Of a stretch of DNA of 11,596 bases, positions 1 to 6,772 are shown piece by piece. The stretch is from JAICKN01 sp036491415. GTDB lineage: Bacteria > Acidobacteriota > Terriglobia > Terriglobales > Acidobacteriaceae. The stretch spans positions 1 to 11,596 of the forward strand of contig DASXCC010000126.1 of assembly GCA_036491415.1 (NCBI GenBank), read 5' to 3'. A program made the position numbers and the translations under genes. The notes beneath the pieces are model-generated. The model did not search any database and was not told the origin of the DNA. It saw only the letters and a program-made list of their open reading frames with translations. Within the stretch, counting starts at the first letter, position 1, and each line of letters opens with the position of its first letter.

Positions 1-974
1 CCTTCGCGCTCGGGTTCGATCGATTCCGGCGCAAGAGCTTCCTGCGCTTGTTGAGGAGTAATTGGTTGTTGCTGAGCGTTAGCAATTTCTTGCGAAGTGC
101 TCTCGATTTCCGAAACAACTTCAGGCGTGGCTACATGCTCAATTCCCGGTGTGTGCGCCATGAAGTTGGCAAAAGCCAGCCGCGTAGAAATTTCCGCAAT
201 ATTCCATCGAGTCTTGGGTTCAAGACGCAGACAATTGCGAACAATATCAATAAAGGGTGGCGGAATTTGTTCCGGCTGTACGGGTTGAATTTTCTTGAGG
301 TCATCCGCGCTCAAGCCTTCGGCGGTGGCCATGACTGGCTGGCGCAGGGTCAGCGCCTCTATCACCGTTACACCCATCGACCAAACATCGGATGCCGCGG
401 AAATCTCTCCCTGAGCAATTTCTGGCGCATCGTAGACGTTGGCTTTGCGCGATATCAGCGCAGCTTTAAATTCTTCCGGCGTGCATAGGCTGTCGGTCGA
501 AATCTTGATCCGATCTCCTACCGCCATAATGTTCGACGGATAAAGATGAGCATGGACCAATCCTCGGCTATGTACGTCAGCCAAAACTTCAAGTAAAGGT
601 TTCAACATCTCCTGCGTTTCGGCAGTAGTAATAGGGCGTTCGGCGAGGATGTGCGCCAAATCCACATCCGCATATTCCATGACGGCATAAAGCAGCATGA
701 GGGATGCGCCATTCAGCTCGCACCGGCCGCACTCATACATCTGGAGCAGGTTCGGGTGCGAAATACCCGCAATCCGCTGCCATTGCAAAAACAATTTGTC
801 TTTTGTCTGAGAGTTAACGGGAACGAGTTTGAGGACAGCTTTCTTTCCGTCGAATTCGGTGAGGAATACGGCGCGGCCGCTGGTAGTCCCGAGGTACTGA
901 TGCAACGGAAACTTTCCGTTGACGATACGGCCTTCCCACTTCTTGTGGGTCTCGTTGTGCAGGGGAGAAGTCAT
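1..974 (-). CDS. Protein-kinase-fold protein with degenerate active site (partial; C-terminus beyond window)
   Basis: Reading the minus strand from the ATG at 974-972 gives 324 open codons to the window edge, so the C-terminus is missing. The kinase fold is recognisable: a glycine loop (LGTTSG, about 28-33), the VAIK-type lysine (AVLK, K49), HPNLL at 73-77, a VHSRGLVH segment at 134-141, a YDAPE motif standing for APE, and SDVWSMGV in the F-helix region. The catalytic residues are not normal. HRDLKPSN is replaced by HAHLYPSN (141-148), so the catalytic Asp is His143 and the following Lys is Tyr145; Asn148 is kept. The DFG site reads TDS (160-162), losing the Mg-binding Asp. After about residue 260 the chain becomes rich in Gln, Glu and Pro, resembling a linker to another domain. 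It is therefore probably a pseudokinase or ligand-binding scaffold rather than an active kinase (inference). The start has only a weak ribosome-binding site. It is divergent from the CE15 gene. Confidence 0.8.
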   Translation of the reverse strand, partial: MTSPLHNETHKKWEGRIVNGKFPLHQYLGTTSGRAVFLTEFDGKKAVLKLVPVNSQTKDKLFLQWQRIAGISHPNLLQMYECGRCELNGASLMLLYAVMEYADVDLAHILAERPITTAETQEMLKPLLEVLADVHSRGLVHAHLYPSNIMAVGDRIKISTDSLCTPEEFKAALISRKANVYDAPEIAQGEISAASDVWSMGVTVIEALTLRQPVMATAEGLSADDLKKIQPVQPEQIPPPFIDIVRNCLRLEPKTRWNIAEISTRLAFANFMAHTPGIEHVATPEVVSEIESTSQEIANAQQQPITPQQAQEALAPESIEPERE

Positions 975-1230
975 TTGTTACAGCATTAACCTACTCTATA
1001 TTGTATGCAGGTTTCAGCAGATTACTTTGATTCCTCCAATAACTAACGTAACTAAGTATGCCGGGACCGCGTTTGATGCGAATTCAAAAAGTAGGCCGTC
1101 AATCCCATTCACGCCCCGCAGAATTTTGCGAGTTTTGCGTGCACAGCGGCCCGCAACCATTTAGTATGACCCTCGAAATAAATCCGACTTTCCCGATGTA
1201 TAGCGACAATTTCGAATCTGCGGAGGGCAC
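975..1230. other. Divergent intergenic region between kinase-like gene and CE15 esterase
   Basis: These 256 bases lie between two outward-reading genes and should hold both promoters. On the minus strand a TACAAT hexamer (1000-1005) is a possible -10 for the kinase-like gene, but no good -35 stands 16-18 bases upstream. On the plus strand no convincing -35/-10 pair was found. Short open frames crossing the region have no ribosome-binding site and no recognisable product. No strong inverted repeat was seen. Confidence 0.4.
1222..1227 (+). promoter_or_regulatory. Ribosome-binding site deciding the GTG start of the CE15 esterase
   Basis: GGAGGG stands three bases before the GTG at 1231. The spacing is short, but no other start codon nearby both has a Shine-Dalgarno match and gives an intact signal peptide. 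Confidence 0.6.
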
Positions 1231-2763
1231 GTGGCGCGTTTGTTCACTTCATCTTTCATCTTTCTTTGTCTTGTAGCAGTAGCTTGGGGCCAAAGTTCTA
1301 CGTCAACATCAGTTCCGCCGCCGGTCACGTTTACGGCTGACCAAGACCACCAGAACATGATGGATCAGCTCGGCATAAAAGCCCTGCGCCCCGGACCCAG
1401 TGGAGATGAAAACGCGCCCAACCATGCGAATTACGATGAGTCGAAGGCCAACCCTTCTGCGAACCTGCCTGATCCACTCACATTGAATGACGGTCAAAAA
1501 GTGACCACCGCGAAGATGTGGTGGGACAAGCGGCGTCCGGAGATCGTCGAGATGTATGAGCAATATGTTTACGGTCGCATTCCCGCCAATGTGCCGCACA
1601 TTACTTGGACTGTAAAAGCGGTGGACCACGAGATGATCGGATTCACTCCGGTCATCGCGAAAGACGTAGTCGGTCACGTAGACAATTCTGCTTACCCTGC
1701 CATCGATGTCAACATCCACATGACGATCGTGACTCCGGCCGGCGCAAAAGGCCCGGTGCCGGTGCTGATGATGTTCGGACCGTCCGGCTTCCCTTCTCCA
1801 CATGAACCTTCTGCCGAGGAATTTGCACGCATCAATACAGCGTGGAAGACGATCCTTGAGCAGCAGGATCCGTCATTAAAAGAAGTTTTTGAGCAGCATC
1901 CGGCGTGGGAGCCAGTGAAGGCAACTAAATTTCAATTTCCTGAGCTCAACGCCGATGGCGGCTTTCCCAACACGTGGCAACTCCTGGCGGATGGATGGGG
2001 CTTCGTGTTGTTCGATCCGGCAAGCGTGCAGGCGGACAACGGCGCGGGAATCACTCGCGGAATCATTGGATTGGTGAACAAAGGACAGCCACGCAAGCCG
2101 GAAGACTGGGGTGCGTTGCGCGCGTGGGCCTGGGGTGCAGGCCGAGGATTGGATTATTTGGAAACTGATCCCGCAATCGATGCCAAGCACGTTGGGATTG
2201 AAGGCGTCTCGCGCTACGGCAAAGCTGCGCTGGTGACGATGGCATTCGATCAACGCTTTGCCATGGTGCTGGTGGGATCATCCGGTAAAGGCGGAGCGAC
2301 TCCGTTGCGCCGCAACTATGGCGAAGCCGTGGAGAGCCTGACCGGCGGCGAATACTACTGGATGGCGGGAAACTTTATGAAGTACGGCGCGTCGGATGCC
2401 ACGTTCGGCAGCAAAACTCCGCGCGACATTCCCGTGGATTCGAACGAACTGATCGCGCTTTGCGCGCCCAGGCTTACGTTCATCAGCTACGGCATTCCTG
2501 AAAAAGGCGACGCGCACTGGCTTGATCATCAAGGCAGCTTCATCGCCACCGTCGATGCCAGCCGCGTATTCCATCTGCTCGGCGCTAAAGGGATGGAAGG
2601 ATTTGACGACTATCACACAGCCAAAATGCCTCCCGTGAATGAGGGCTTGCTGGATGGAGAACTCGCATGGCGCCAGCACGACGGCGGACATACCGATGCT
2701 CCCAACATGAAATACTTCATTGCCTGGGCTGACAAATTTATCGGACACAAAGCGGGACAGTAG
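1231..2763 (+). CDS. Secreted CE15-family glucuronoyl (4-O-methyl-glucuronoyl) esterase
   Basis: The 510-residue product belongs to carbohydrate esterase family 15, alpha/beta hydrolases that cut the ester between lignin alcohols and glucuronic acid side chains of xylan. The GTG start is favoured because GGAGGG lies at 1222-1227 and because translation then opens with an export signal (about 1-21: ARLF, a hydrophobic stretch, then VAVAWGQ). The nucleophile motif GVSRYGK places the catalytic Ser at 327, with the family's conserved Arg at 328. The family blocks RRNYGE and LTGGEYYWMAGN follow. Asp403 (PVDSNE) and a His in HDGGHT (H483 or H487) are the likely other active-site residues. At 510 residues it is longer than many bacterial members, with an extended N-terminal region (about 22-110) before the core. 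It converges on another exported hydrolase, which fits hemicellulose breakdown. Family assignment is confident; the exact substrate is inferred. Confidence 0.88.
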   Translation: MARLFTSSFIFLCLVAVAWGQSSTSTSVPPPVTFTADQDHQNMMDQLGIKALRPGPSGDENAPNHANYDESKANPSANLPDPLTLNDGQKVTTAKMWWDKRRPEIVEMYEQYVYGRIPANVPHITWTVKAVDHEMIGFTPVIAKDVVGHVDNSAYPAIDVNIHMTIVTPAGAKGPVPVLMMFGPSGFPSPHEPSAEEFARINTAWKTILEQQDPSLKEVFEQHPAWEPVKATKFQFPELNADGGFPNTWQLLADGWGFVLFDPASVQADNGAGITRGIIGLVNKGQPRKPEDWGALRAWAWGAGRGLDYLETDPAIDAKHVGIEGVSRYGKAALVTMAFDQRFAMVLVGSSGKGGATPLRRNYGEAVESLTGGEYYWMAGNFMKYGASDATFGSKTPRDIPVDSNELIALCAPRLTFISYGIPEKGDAHWLDHQGSFIATVDASRVFHLLGAKGMEGFDDYHTAKMPPVNEGLLDGELAWRQHDGGHTDAPNMKYFIAWADKFIGHKAGQ

Positions 2764-2795
2764 TTACGGTTCAGGAAGTTTTGATCCAAAATGTG

Positions 2796-2826
2796 ATCCC
2801 CGCTCAAGCTTTGCCTGGGCGGGGAT
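2796..2826. terminator. Hairpin terminator between the convergent CE15 and hydrolase genes
   Basis: ATCCCCGC (2796-2803) pairs perfectly with GCGGGGAT (2819-2826) around a 15-base loop, and TTATCTTT follows on the plus strand. It starts 33 bases after the CE15 stop. This is a reasonable Rho-independent terminator for the plus strand and may also stop minus-strand transcription. Confidence 0.65.
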
Positions 2827-2839
2827 TTATCTTTAAAAG

Positions 2840-2880
2840 GTTTCCGTACCTGGAGAGTTTCCGTAAGAAAGTTTCCGTAC
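2840..2880. repeat. Three copies of GTTTCCGTA next to the hydrolase stop codon
   Basis: GTTTCCGTA occurs at 2840-2848, 2857-2865 and 2871-2879, with starts 17 and 14 bases apart. The third copy ends one base before the stop codon of the hydrolase (2881-2883). The spacing is uneven and the unit short, so this is not a CRISPR array. Its function is unknown. Confidence 0.6.
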
Positions 2881-3822
2881 TCAGCGCACGTATTTCATCT
2901 TTCTTAAAAATGCATCTTCTTTCGTGTGGGCATCTGTCATAGCTTTCGGATCCGGATCAAAAGGGCCTTGCTCCTGGGCTTGAGGATCAAGATTCCGCGT
3001 GAGTATGTGCCCGACGCCGGGGTAAACATGCATTTCACATGTCCCGCCAGCCTTTTTCGCGGCATCACAAAAACGCTGCACCGCAGGTAGCGGGGTTTCG
3101 GTGTCGACTGCTCCCTCAAGAATGATGATGGGAGGCAACTTCTGTTTGATATTTTCCGCGGGAGAAATATCCTTTACATTCGCACGCGTTCCCAGCAATA
3201 TTTGCGGCCAGTGATCGTCAACAATTGAGGCTGCGGGCGAAAGCAGAAGCAGTGCATTCGGCACGCAACTTGTTTTGCTTTCTTCGTCGTGGGAAAACAC
3301 CGCTGCGGAGGCAGCTAAATGTCCACCTGCCGAATATCCATAGACGGCCACTCGATGCGGATCGACGGAGAGATCAGCTGCGTTCTCTCGCACCCAGCGA
3401 ATTAAGTCGCGCACATCCGACATCGCCTCGAGCGGGGTAATAGCTTTCTGATCGGATAGGCGATACTGGCCAGCAATCGCAACCATCCCCAAACCTGCGT
3501 AATGCTTCGCATCGTCGTAGACCCACTCCGGACTACCTCCTGCCCATCCACCGCCATGAAGCAAGATAATCGCCGGATGCAGCCCCTTTTCTTTCTCGGA
3601 ATTGGTAGGCATAAATACATGCGCTTTGAGCTCGGTCGTTCCGATTGTTTTATAAGTACGAATGCTGGGTTGAAGATTAAGCTGCTGAGCATGCGCGATT
3701 GCCGGAAGGAAGAAAATGAGTGCGAGGAACGCGATTGCCGTTCGTGGATGAATGAAGTTTGAACATCTAAGAATTGGTTTTTTTGCACCTTGCGTGTGTT
3801 GGAATCTTTCTTGCTCTTTCAA
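2881..3822 (-). CDS. Exported alpha/beta hydrolase (esterase/lipase, HSL/BD-FAE-like)
   Basis: This 313-residue protein has the full set of carboxylesterase motifs: oxyanion motif HGGGW (89-93), nucleophile elbow GYSAGG with Ser164, acid Asp240 (GAVDTETP) and base His272 (PGVGH). It resembles the exported esterases often annotated as alpha/beta hydrolase, acetyl-xylan-esterase-like or BD-FAE. The start is a TTG at 3822-3820, chosen because GAGGAG lies five bases upstream and because it precedes a signal peptide with a long basic n-region (to about 27), a hydrophobic core (28-42) and a likely cut after AHA45. Expected location is periplasm or outside the cell. The substrate cannot be read from sequence; a small acyl or feruloyl ester is an inference from the CE15 neighbour. 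A possible ECF-type promoter lies at 3857-3883. It is probably a single-gene transcript, convergent with CE15. Confidence 0.85.
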   Translation of the reverse strand: MKEQERFQHTQGAKKPILRCSNFIHPRTAIAFLALIFFLPAIAHAQQLNLQPSIRTYKTIGTTELKAHVFMPTNSEKEKGLHPAIILLHGGGWAGGSPEWVYDDAKHYAGLGMVAIAGQYRLSDQKAITPLEAMSDVRDLIRWVRENAADLSVDPHRVAVYGYSAGGHLAASAAVFSHDEESKTSCVPNALLLLSPAASIVDDHWPQILLGTRANVKDISPAENIKQKLPPIIILEGAVDTETPLPAVQRFCDAAKKAGGTCEMHVYPGVGHILTRNLDPQAQEQGPFDPDPKAMTDAHTKEDAFLRKMKYVR

Positions 3823-3827
3823 TTTCG

Positions 3828-3833
3828 CTCCTC
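3828..3833 (-). promoter_or_regulatory. Ribosome-binding site deciding the TTG start of the hydrolase
   Basis: On the minus strand GAGGAG is followed by CGAAA and then TTG (3822). This near-ideal Shine-Dalgarno sequence at the right distance supports the rare TTG start codon. Confidence 0.7.
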
Positions 3834-3856
3834 GTTCAAAGGCTTACCGTTCCATA

Positions 3857-3883
3857 ATACGTGCGCTCCTGATCCTAAGTTCC
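3857..3883 (-). promoter_or_regulatory. Possible ECF-sigma promoter for the exported hydrolase
   Basis: On the minus strand GGAAC (3883-3879) is followed after 17 bases by CGTAT (3861-3857). GGAAC as -35 and CGT-containing -10 elements are typical of promoters read by extracytoplasmic-function sigma factors. Transcription would begin near 3848, leaving a leader of about 25 bases that contains the GAGGAG ribosome-binding site. Short motifs of this kind also occur by chance, so confidence is limited. Confidence 0.35.
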
Positions 3884-3980
3884 AAAAACAATTCTGCACG
3901 AAATAACAAAGACACCGATAGATTGTTGGCGAGGCCGGCTAAGCACAATTTGCGTCGAGAGGAATAGCGACGGCGCATAG

Positions 3981-4427
3981 TTAATGCACTCGTATCCATT
4001 CCTGCCAAATGAAAAGTCCGAGATAGGTGCATACTAAAAAGGTAAACAACGAAGTGAGCAGAATATGTCCTAATACAAAGCCTCTTCCCTTCGGCCAATC
4101 GTTGTGCGAAAAGTAAGTCGCGTCTACCAAAATGCGCGATGTCCAATAAATTCCAATGAAAGCCGCCAAACCTTCTGCCGCGCGGTCCCCTCGCAGCAAT
4201 TCCGAATGAAGGCTCAGGGTAAGAGCACCGAACGCGACAATTGTGATCACCGTAAAACTGCTCTGCACCCAAAGCATTTTGCGATTGAACGGCATCAATT
4301 TGGCCAGATCTTCTTTCCAGCGCAATCGCGAAGGTACCTGAAAGCTGGCAAACAAAATCACAAAATGCCCGGCCCCAGCCAGCCATAAGGCGGCGTCAAA
4401 AACTCGTTCAGCTGATATTTGGTTCAT
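3981..4427 (-). CDS. Four-helix integral membrane protein, translationally coupled to the MBOAT-like gene
   Basis: The 148-residue product has four likely membrane segments (about 11-29, 54-74, 84-104 and 116-141). Between helices 1 and 2 lies a basic/acidic loop with RWKEDLAKLMPFNRK. I do not recognise a named family, though small membrane proteins with a W.EDL..L.P.NR pattern are familiar from Acidobacteria and Verrucomicrobia (recollection only). The frame is open further upstream to 4559, but the ATG at 4427 is preferred because it overlaps the stop of the upstream gene as ATGA (4427-4424). There is no good ribosome-binding site, which also fits translation by coupling. Its job is probably tied to the MBOAT-like partner, for example as an accessory subunit (inference). 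No terminator hairpin was seen after the stop. Confidence 0.75.
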   Translation of the reverse strand: MNQISAERVFDAALWLAGAGHFVILFASFQVPSRLRWKEDLAKLMPFNRKMLWVQSSFTVITIVAFGALTLSLHSELLRGDRAAEGLAAFIGIYWTSRILVDATYFSHNDWPKGRGFVLGHILLTSLFTFLVCTYLGLFIWQEWIRVH

Positions 4428-5410
4428 AAGGCGTGGACCGCATGCATGAAAGGCAATATTACATTGTGAATAAATGGCGAATGAAAAAGCCAGTACAAAG
4501 GCGCGCACGTACACACGATCATAAAAACCCGGCTGGAAATTCTCCTTCGGAGACCCCATCGGGAACCAACTTGCGAACGCTCCGCCAAAACTCCCAGACC
4601 TTGCAACATGAAATAAGCGGTCGGAAGTCCATAACCGCCTCCGGCCGGCACTGAGATCACAAAATCATGAATAAGTCCGGAAGCGATAAAAACGAGAAAG
4701 GTAGCAGCAGGAATGCCCAGGGATTTCCAAAGAGGACGAAAGATCAAATCGTAGGACAACTGGCGAAAGCCAAGGTTCCAGCGTTTACCCCAGAATTCGC
4801 TGAGCGAAGCGGAGAGCGCGGGATTCGTCATAATCGGTTGTGCTTTTACGCCTAAGCTTTGCCAAAACAAAGCGATGATGGAAAAGCAACCGAAGTGCAA
4901 AAGAAAGATCAATCCCAACATGCCGATCCATCCCTGCAGTTCAGGATTACTCGCATGTCGCGCGAAGAACCACAACAACAATACTCCGACAGCTGTTTTG
5001 ATAATCGCCCATGTCCACTTCGCGAATCCTGCAGGAGAAGTATTTCGCGTTGGATCAAGAAAAGCCCTCGCATCCATTCCCGGCCAAGCAAGCAAATACG
5101 CTGCTGAACGCCACGCGGGATGAACGACCTTAGTACGCATCTCCCACCAGCTTTGCCATTTCAGGCCGACAAAAATGGCGAATGCCAGCGCCCACATGAA
5201 TTCCCATCTGGCCATTTTGGAATGAAACAAGAGCGCGGCTGCTGGAAGAAAGATTAACGGAAGCCATCCGACCCAAACTATTTTTCGCATTTTTGAAGAA
5301 TTTGTTATGCGTTTGCCTTCGGTTCTGATTCCGAATTCAAGTAAGCCTATAATTTGATCCGCAACTATAGAAAATTTCGGCGGCAAAGGCGTCGCTAAAA
5401 TCTTTTTCAT
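4424..5410 (-). CDS. Wax-synthase/MBOAT-like membrane acyltransferase
   Basis: This 328-residue polytopic membrane protein carries landmarks of the plant-type wax synthase branch of the membrane-bound O-acyltransferase group: YLLAWPGMD (105-113), the FWGKRWNL block (206-213) followed by FRPL, and SGLIHDFVISVPAGGGYG (244-261) with the conserved His248. Such proteins move a fatty acyl or other acyl group to a hydroxyl acceptor within the membrane. Hydrophobic segments lie at about 43-62, 68-84, 132-150, 161-184, 232-250 and 293-312. The start is uncertain: the first 40 residues from the ATG at 5410 are hydrophilic and unlike a membrane protein, and the ATG at 5290 (Met41, MRKIVWVGWLPL) would give a more typical 288-residue protein, though neither has a strong ribosome-binding site. 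The stop overlaps the next gene's start, so the two are made together. Acceptor and donor are unknown. Confidence 0.78.
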   Translation of the reverse strand: MKKILATPLPPKFSIVADQIIGLLEFGIRTEGKRITNSSKMRKIVWVGWLPLIFLPAAALLFHSKMARWEFMWALAFAIFVGLKWQSWWEMRTKVVHPAWRSAAYLLAWPGMDARAFLDPTRNTSPAGFAKWTWAIIKTAVGVLLLWFFARHASNPELQGWIGMLGLIFLLHFGCFSIIALFWQSLGVKAQPIMTNPALSASLSEFWGKRWNLGFRQLSYDLIFRPLWKSLGIPAATFLVFIASGLIHDFVISVPAGGGYGLPTAYFMLQGLGVLAERSQVGSRWGLRRRISSRVFMIVCTCAPLYWLFHSPFIHNVILPFMHAVHAL

Positions 5411-5598
5411 TCAGCTCGTACGTAATCTTCATGGTCTGCGCATTTTGCCAGAGTTGGGAACGCGGCACAATAGCTTACTCGGCGGATCTGCTTCCCCCTT
5501 GCCGCATTCTGTCATCCGCCGGTTACGGTGCCCCTCCGATTGCAACAGCAAAGCAACGGCTCACAAGCTCCTCTGCATCTTGCCACCAGGATATTCAT
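5411..5598. other. Divergent intergenic region between MBOAT-like gene and SDR gene
   Basis: This 188-bp region should hold promoters for both flanking genes, but no good -35/-10 pair was identified. The SDR reading frame is open upstream to 5431, yet that extension has no family similarity. An inverted repeat in this region is listed separately. Confidence 0.4.
5480..5521. repeat. 8-bp perfect inverted repeat upstream of the SDR gene
   Basis: CGGCGGAT (5480-5487) is the exact reverse complement of ATCCGCCG (5514-5521), with a 26-base loop. It sits 78 bases before the SDR start and could fold in the leader RNA or be a protein-binding site; no function can be assigned. Confidence 0.4.
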
Positions 5599-6519
5599 AT
5601 GAATCCAACAACAAACAACTCGGTCGTCATTACTGGCGCGTCCAGTGGCATCGGTCGCGCATGCGTCTCTCAGATGAGTCGGGCAGGGTGGAAGATTTTT
5701 GCCACCGTCCGCAAAACCACAGATCAAAACAGATTGCAGTCCGAAGATCCCAATGTGACCGCAGTTCTTATGGACGTGCAGGATAGCTCCTCGATTACCG
5801 CGGCTGCAGAGCAGATCTCATCGCAACTTAAAGGCCGCGCTTTGGACGGCCTGGTGAATGTCGCCGGAATCGGCATCGTGGCTCCGGTGGAATACATAAC
5901 CGCCGAGGCCATGCAGCAAATCTTCGACATCAATGTCTTTGGCCAGATCGCCGTTACCCAGGCATTTGTTCCATTCATTCGCAAAGCGCGAGGCCGCATC
6001 GTGAACATTATCTCGATCGGGGCGCATATTGCGATTCCCTTCGGTGGCCTGCTCAATGCCAGCAAGAGCGCATTTGGATTGCTCAATGACACTTTGCGGC
6101 TGGAGTTGCGGCCGTTTGGTATTCGCGTGTGCGCCATCGAGCCGGGCGCCATCAAGACTCCCGCCGTGGATAAGACGCTGGGAGATATTGCATCGGTCAT
6201 CAGCAACCTTCCGCAAAGAGGCGCGGAGCAATATGGCGAGATGCTGAAAAACTTTGGCCAGCGCGCCTACGCCAGAGAATCGCATGGCAGCGCACCCGAC
6301 GTTGTAGCGCTGGCCGTTTTGCACGCGCTTACTGCGAGCCGTCCGCGAATCCGCTATCGCGTGGGGAAACATGCACAGCTGTTAGGCACGCTGCCGAGAA
6401 TCTTGCCCGACAGAGCCCTCGACGCAATCCGGATGCGGATGTTGGGTCTTCCCACCGAGTTCGGAGCAATGGAGCGAAGAGGAAAGCAGAAGACTGTCGT
6501 CAGTCCGAGTCTGACCTGA
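5599..6519 (+). CDS. Short-chain dehydrogenase/reductase (SDR) family protein lacking the catalytic tyrosine
   Basis: The 306-residue product is a classical SDR by layout: cofactor motif TGASSGIG (12-19), NVAG in place of NNAG, a central NIIS with Ser139, and EPGAIKTP after beta-6, typical of the retinol/hydroxysteroid dehydrogenase-like branch. The start at 5599 is chosen because AGGA lies at 5588-5591 and the Rossmann fold begins directly after. The active-site YxxxK motif reads LNASK: Leu152 stands where Tyr is expected, while Lys156 is present. CTC to a Tyr codon needs more than one base change, so a simple read error is unlikely. The protein may be inactive as an oxidoreductase or use altered chemistry (inference). 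It is probably a single-gene transcript ending at the hairpin at 6588-6620. Its substrate cannot be told from sequence. Confidence 0.85.
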   Translation: MNPTTNNSVVITGASSGIGRACVSQMSRAGWKIFATVRKTTDQNRLQSEDPNVTAVLMDVQDSSSITAAAEQISSQLKGRALDGLVNVAGIGIVAPVEYITAEAMQQIFDINVFGQIAVTQAFVPFIRKARGRIVNIISIGAHIAIPFGGLLNASKSAFGLLNDTLRLELRPFGIRVCAIEPGAIKTPAVDKTLGDIASVISNLPQRGAEQYGEMLKNFGQRAYARESHGSAPDVVALAVLHALTASRPRIRYRVGKHAQLLGTLPRILPDRALDAIRMRMLGLPTEFGAMERRGKQKTVVSPSLT

Positions 6520-6587
6520 GTTGGGAAGAGAATACAGGGCTCATGCCCAGAGGGCGTGATCTTACAAATCGAACGCAGCGATAGCTT

Positions 6588-6620
6588 CCCCACTCAAGCC
6601 AAAAGACGGCTTGAATGGGG
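6588..6620. terminator. Inverted repeat CCCCACTCAAGCC / GGCTTGAATGGGG downstream of the SDR gene
   Basis: Two 13-base arms (6588-6600 and 6608-6620) pair with a single mismatch around the loop AAAAGAC. No T-run follows, so it is a strong hairpin but not a textbook Rho-independent terminator. The outer CCCACTC/GTGGGG design recurs in the next element, suggesting a dispersed extragenic repeat family that may double as a transcription end. Confidence 0.55.
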
Positions 6621-6772
6621 TATCCGCCTGATCAATGGATATGGATATGGAACAGCTTCCGCAGTTACAGATTCGGAGAACTAGGCTTGGTACGAGTGAA
6701 TTGTCGGGAGTGGCCGCTGGAGATCAAACACTGTCGCGTGCAGAAGTTTGGGATTCCGCAGGTTAATCATCA

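Noticed and set aside
1058..1276. 72-codon plus-strand frame before and overlapping the CE15 start
   Set aside because: It lacks a ribosome-binding site, and its end overlaps the CE15 signal peptide out of frame.
2278..2748. 156-codon minus-strand frame inside the CE15 gene
   Set aside because: It lies wholly opposite a well-supported esterase with intact catalytic motifs; no start signal or family similarity.
2840..2880. Three short direct repeats as a CRISPR array
   Set aside because: The units are nine bases with spacers of five to eight bases; no array-like repeat length, spacer length or cas gene is present.
3844..4386. 180-codon minus-strand frame overlapping the four-helix protein
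   Set aside because: It is out of frame with the coupled gene, has no ribosome-binding site, and its translation is rich in Arg, Ser and Cys like a shadow frame.
4104..5107. Several plus-strand frames across the MBOAT-like operon
   Set aside because: They are Lys/Arg/Gln-rich antisense frames opposite two membrane proteins, with no start signals.
5431..5598. 56-codon upstream extension of the SDR frame
   Set aside because: The SDR fold begins right after the ATG at 5599, which has its own AGGA; the extension shows no family features.
6635..6766. 43-codon plus-strand frame (MDMDMEQLPQ...) between the two hairpins
   Set aside because: No ribosome-binding site, no recognisable similarity, and the repeated ATGGAT at the start looks like a short base repeat.
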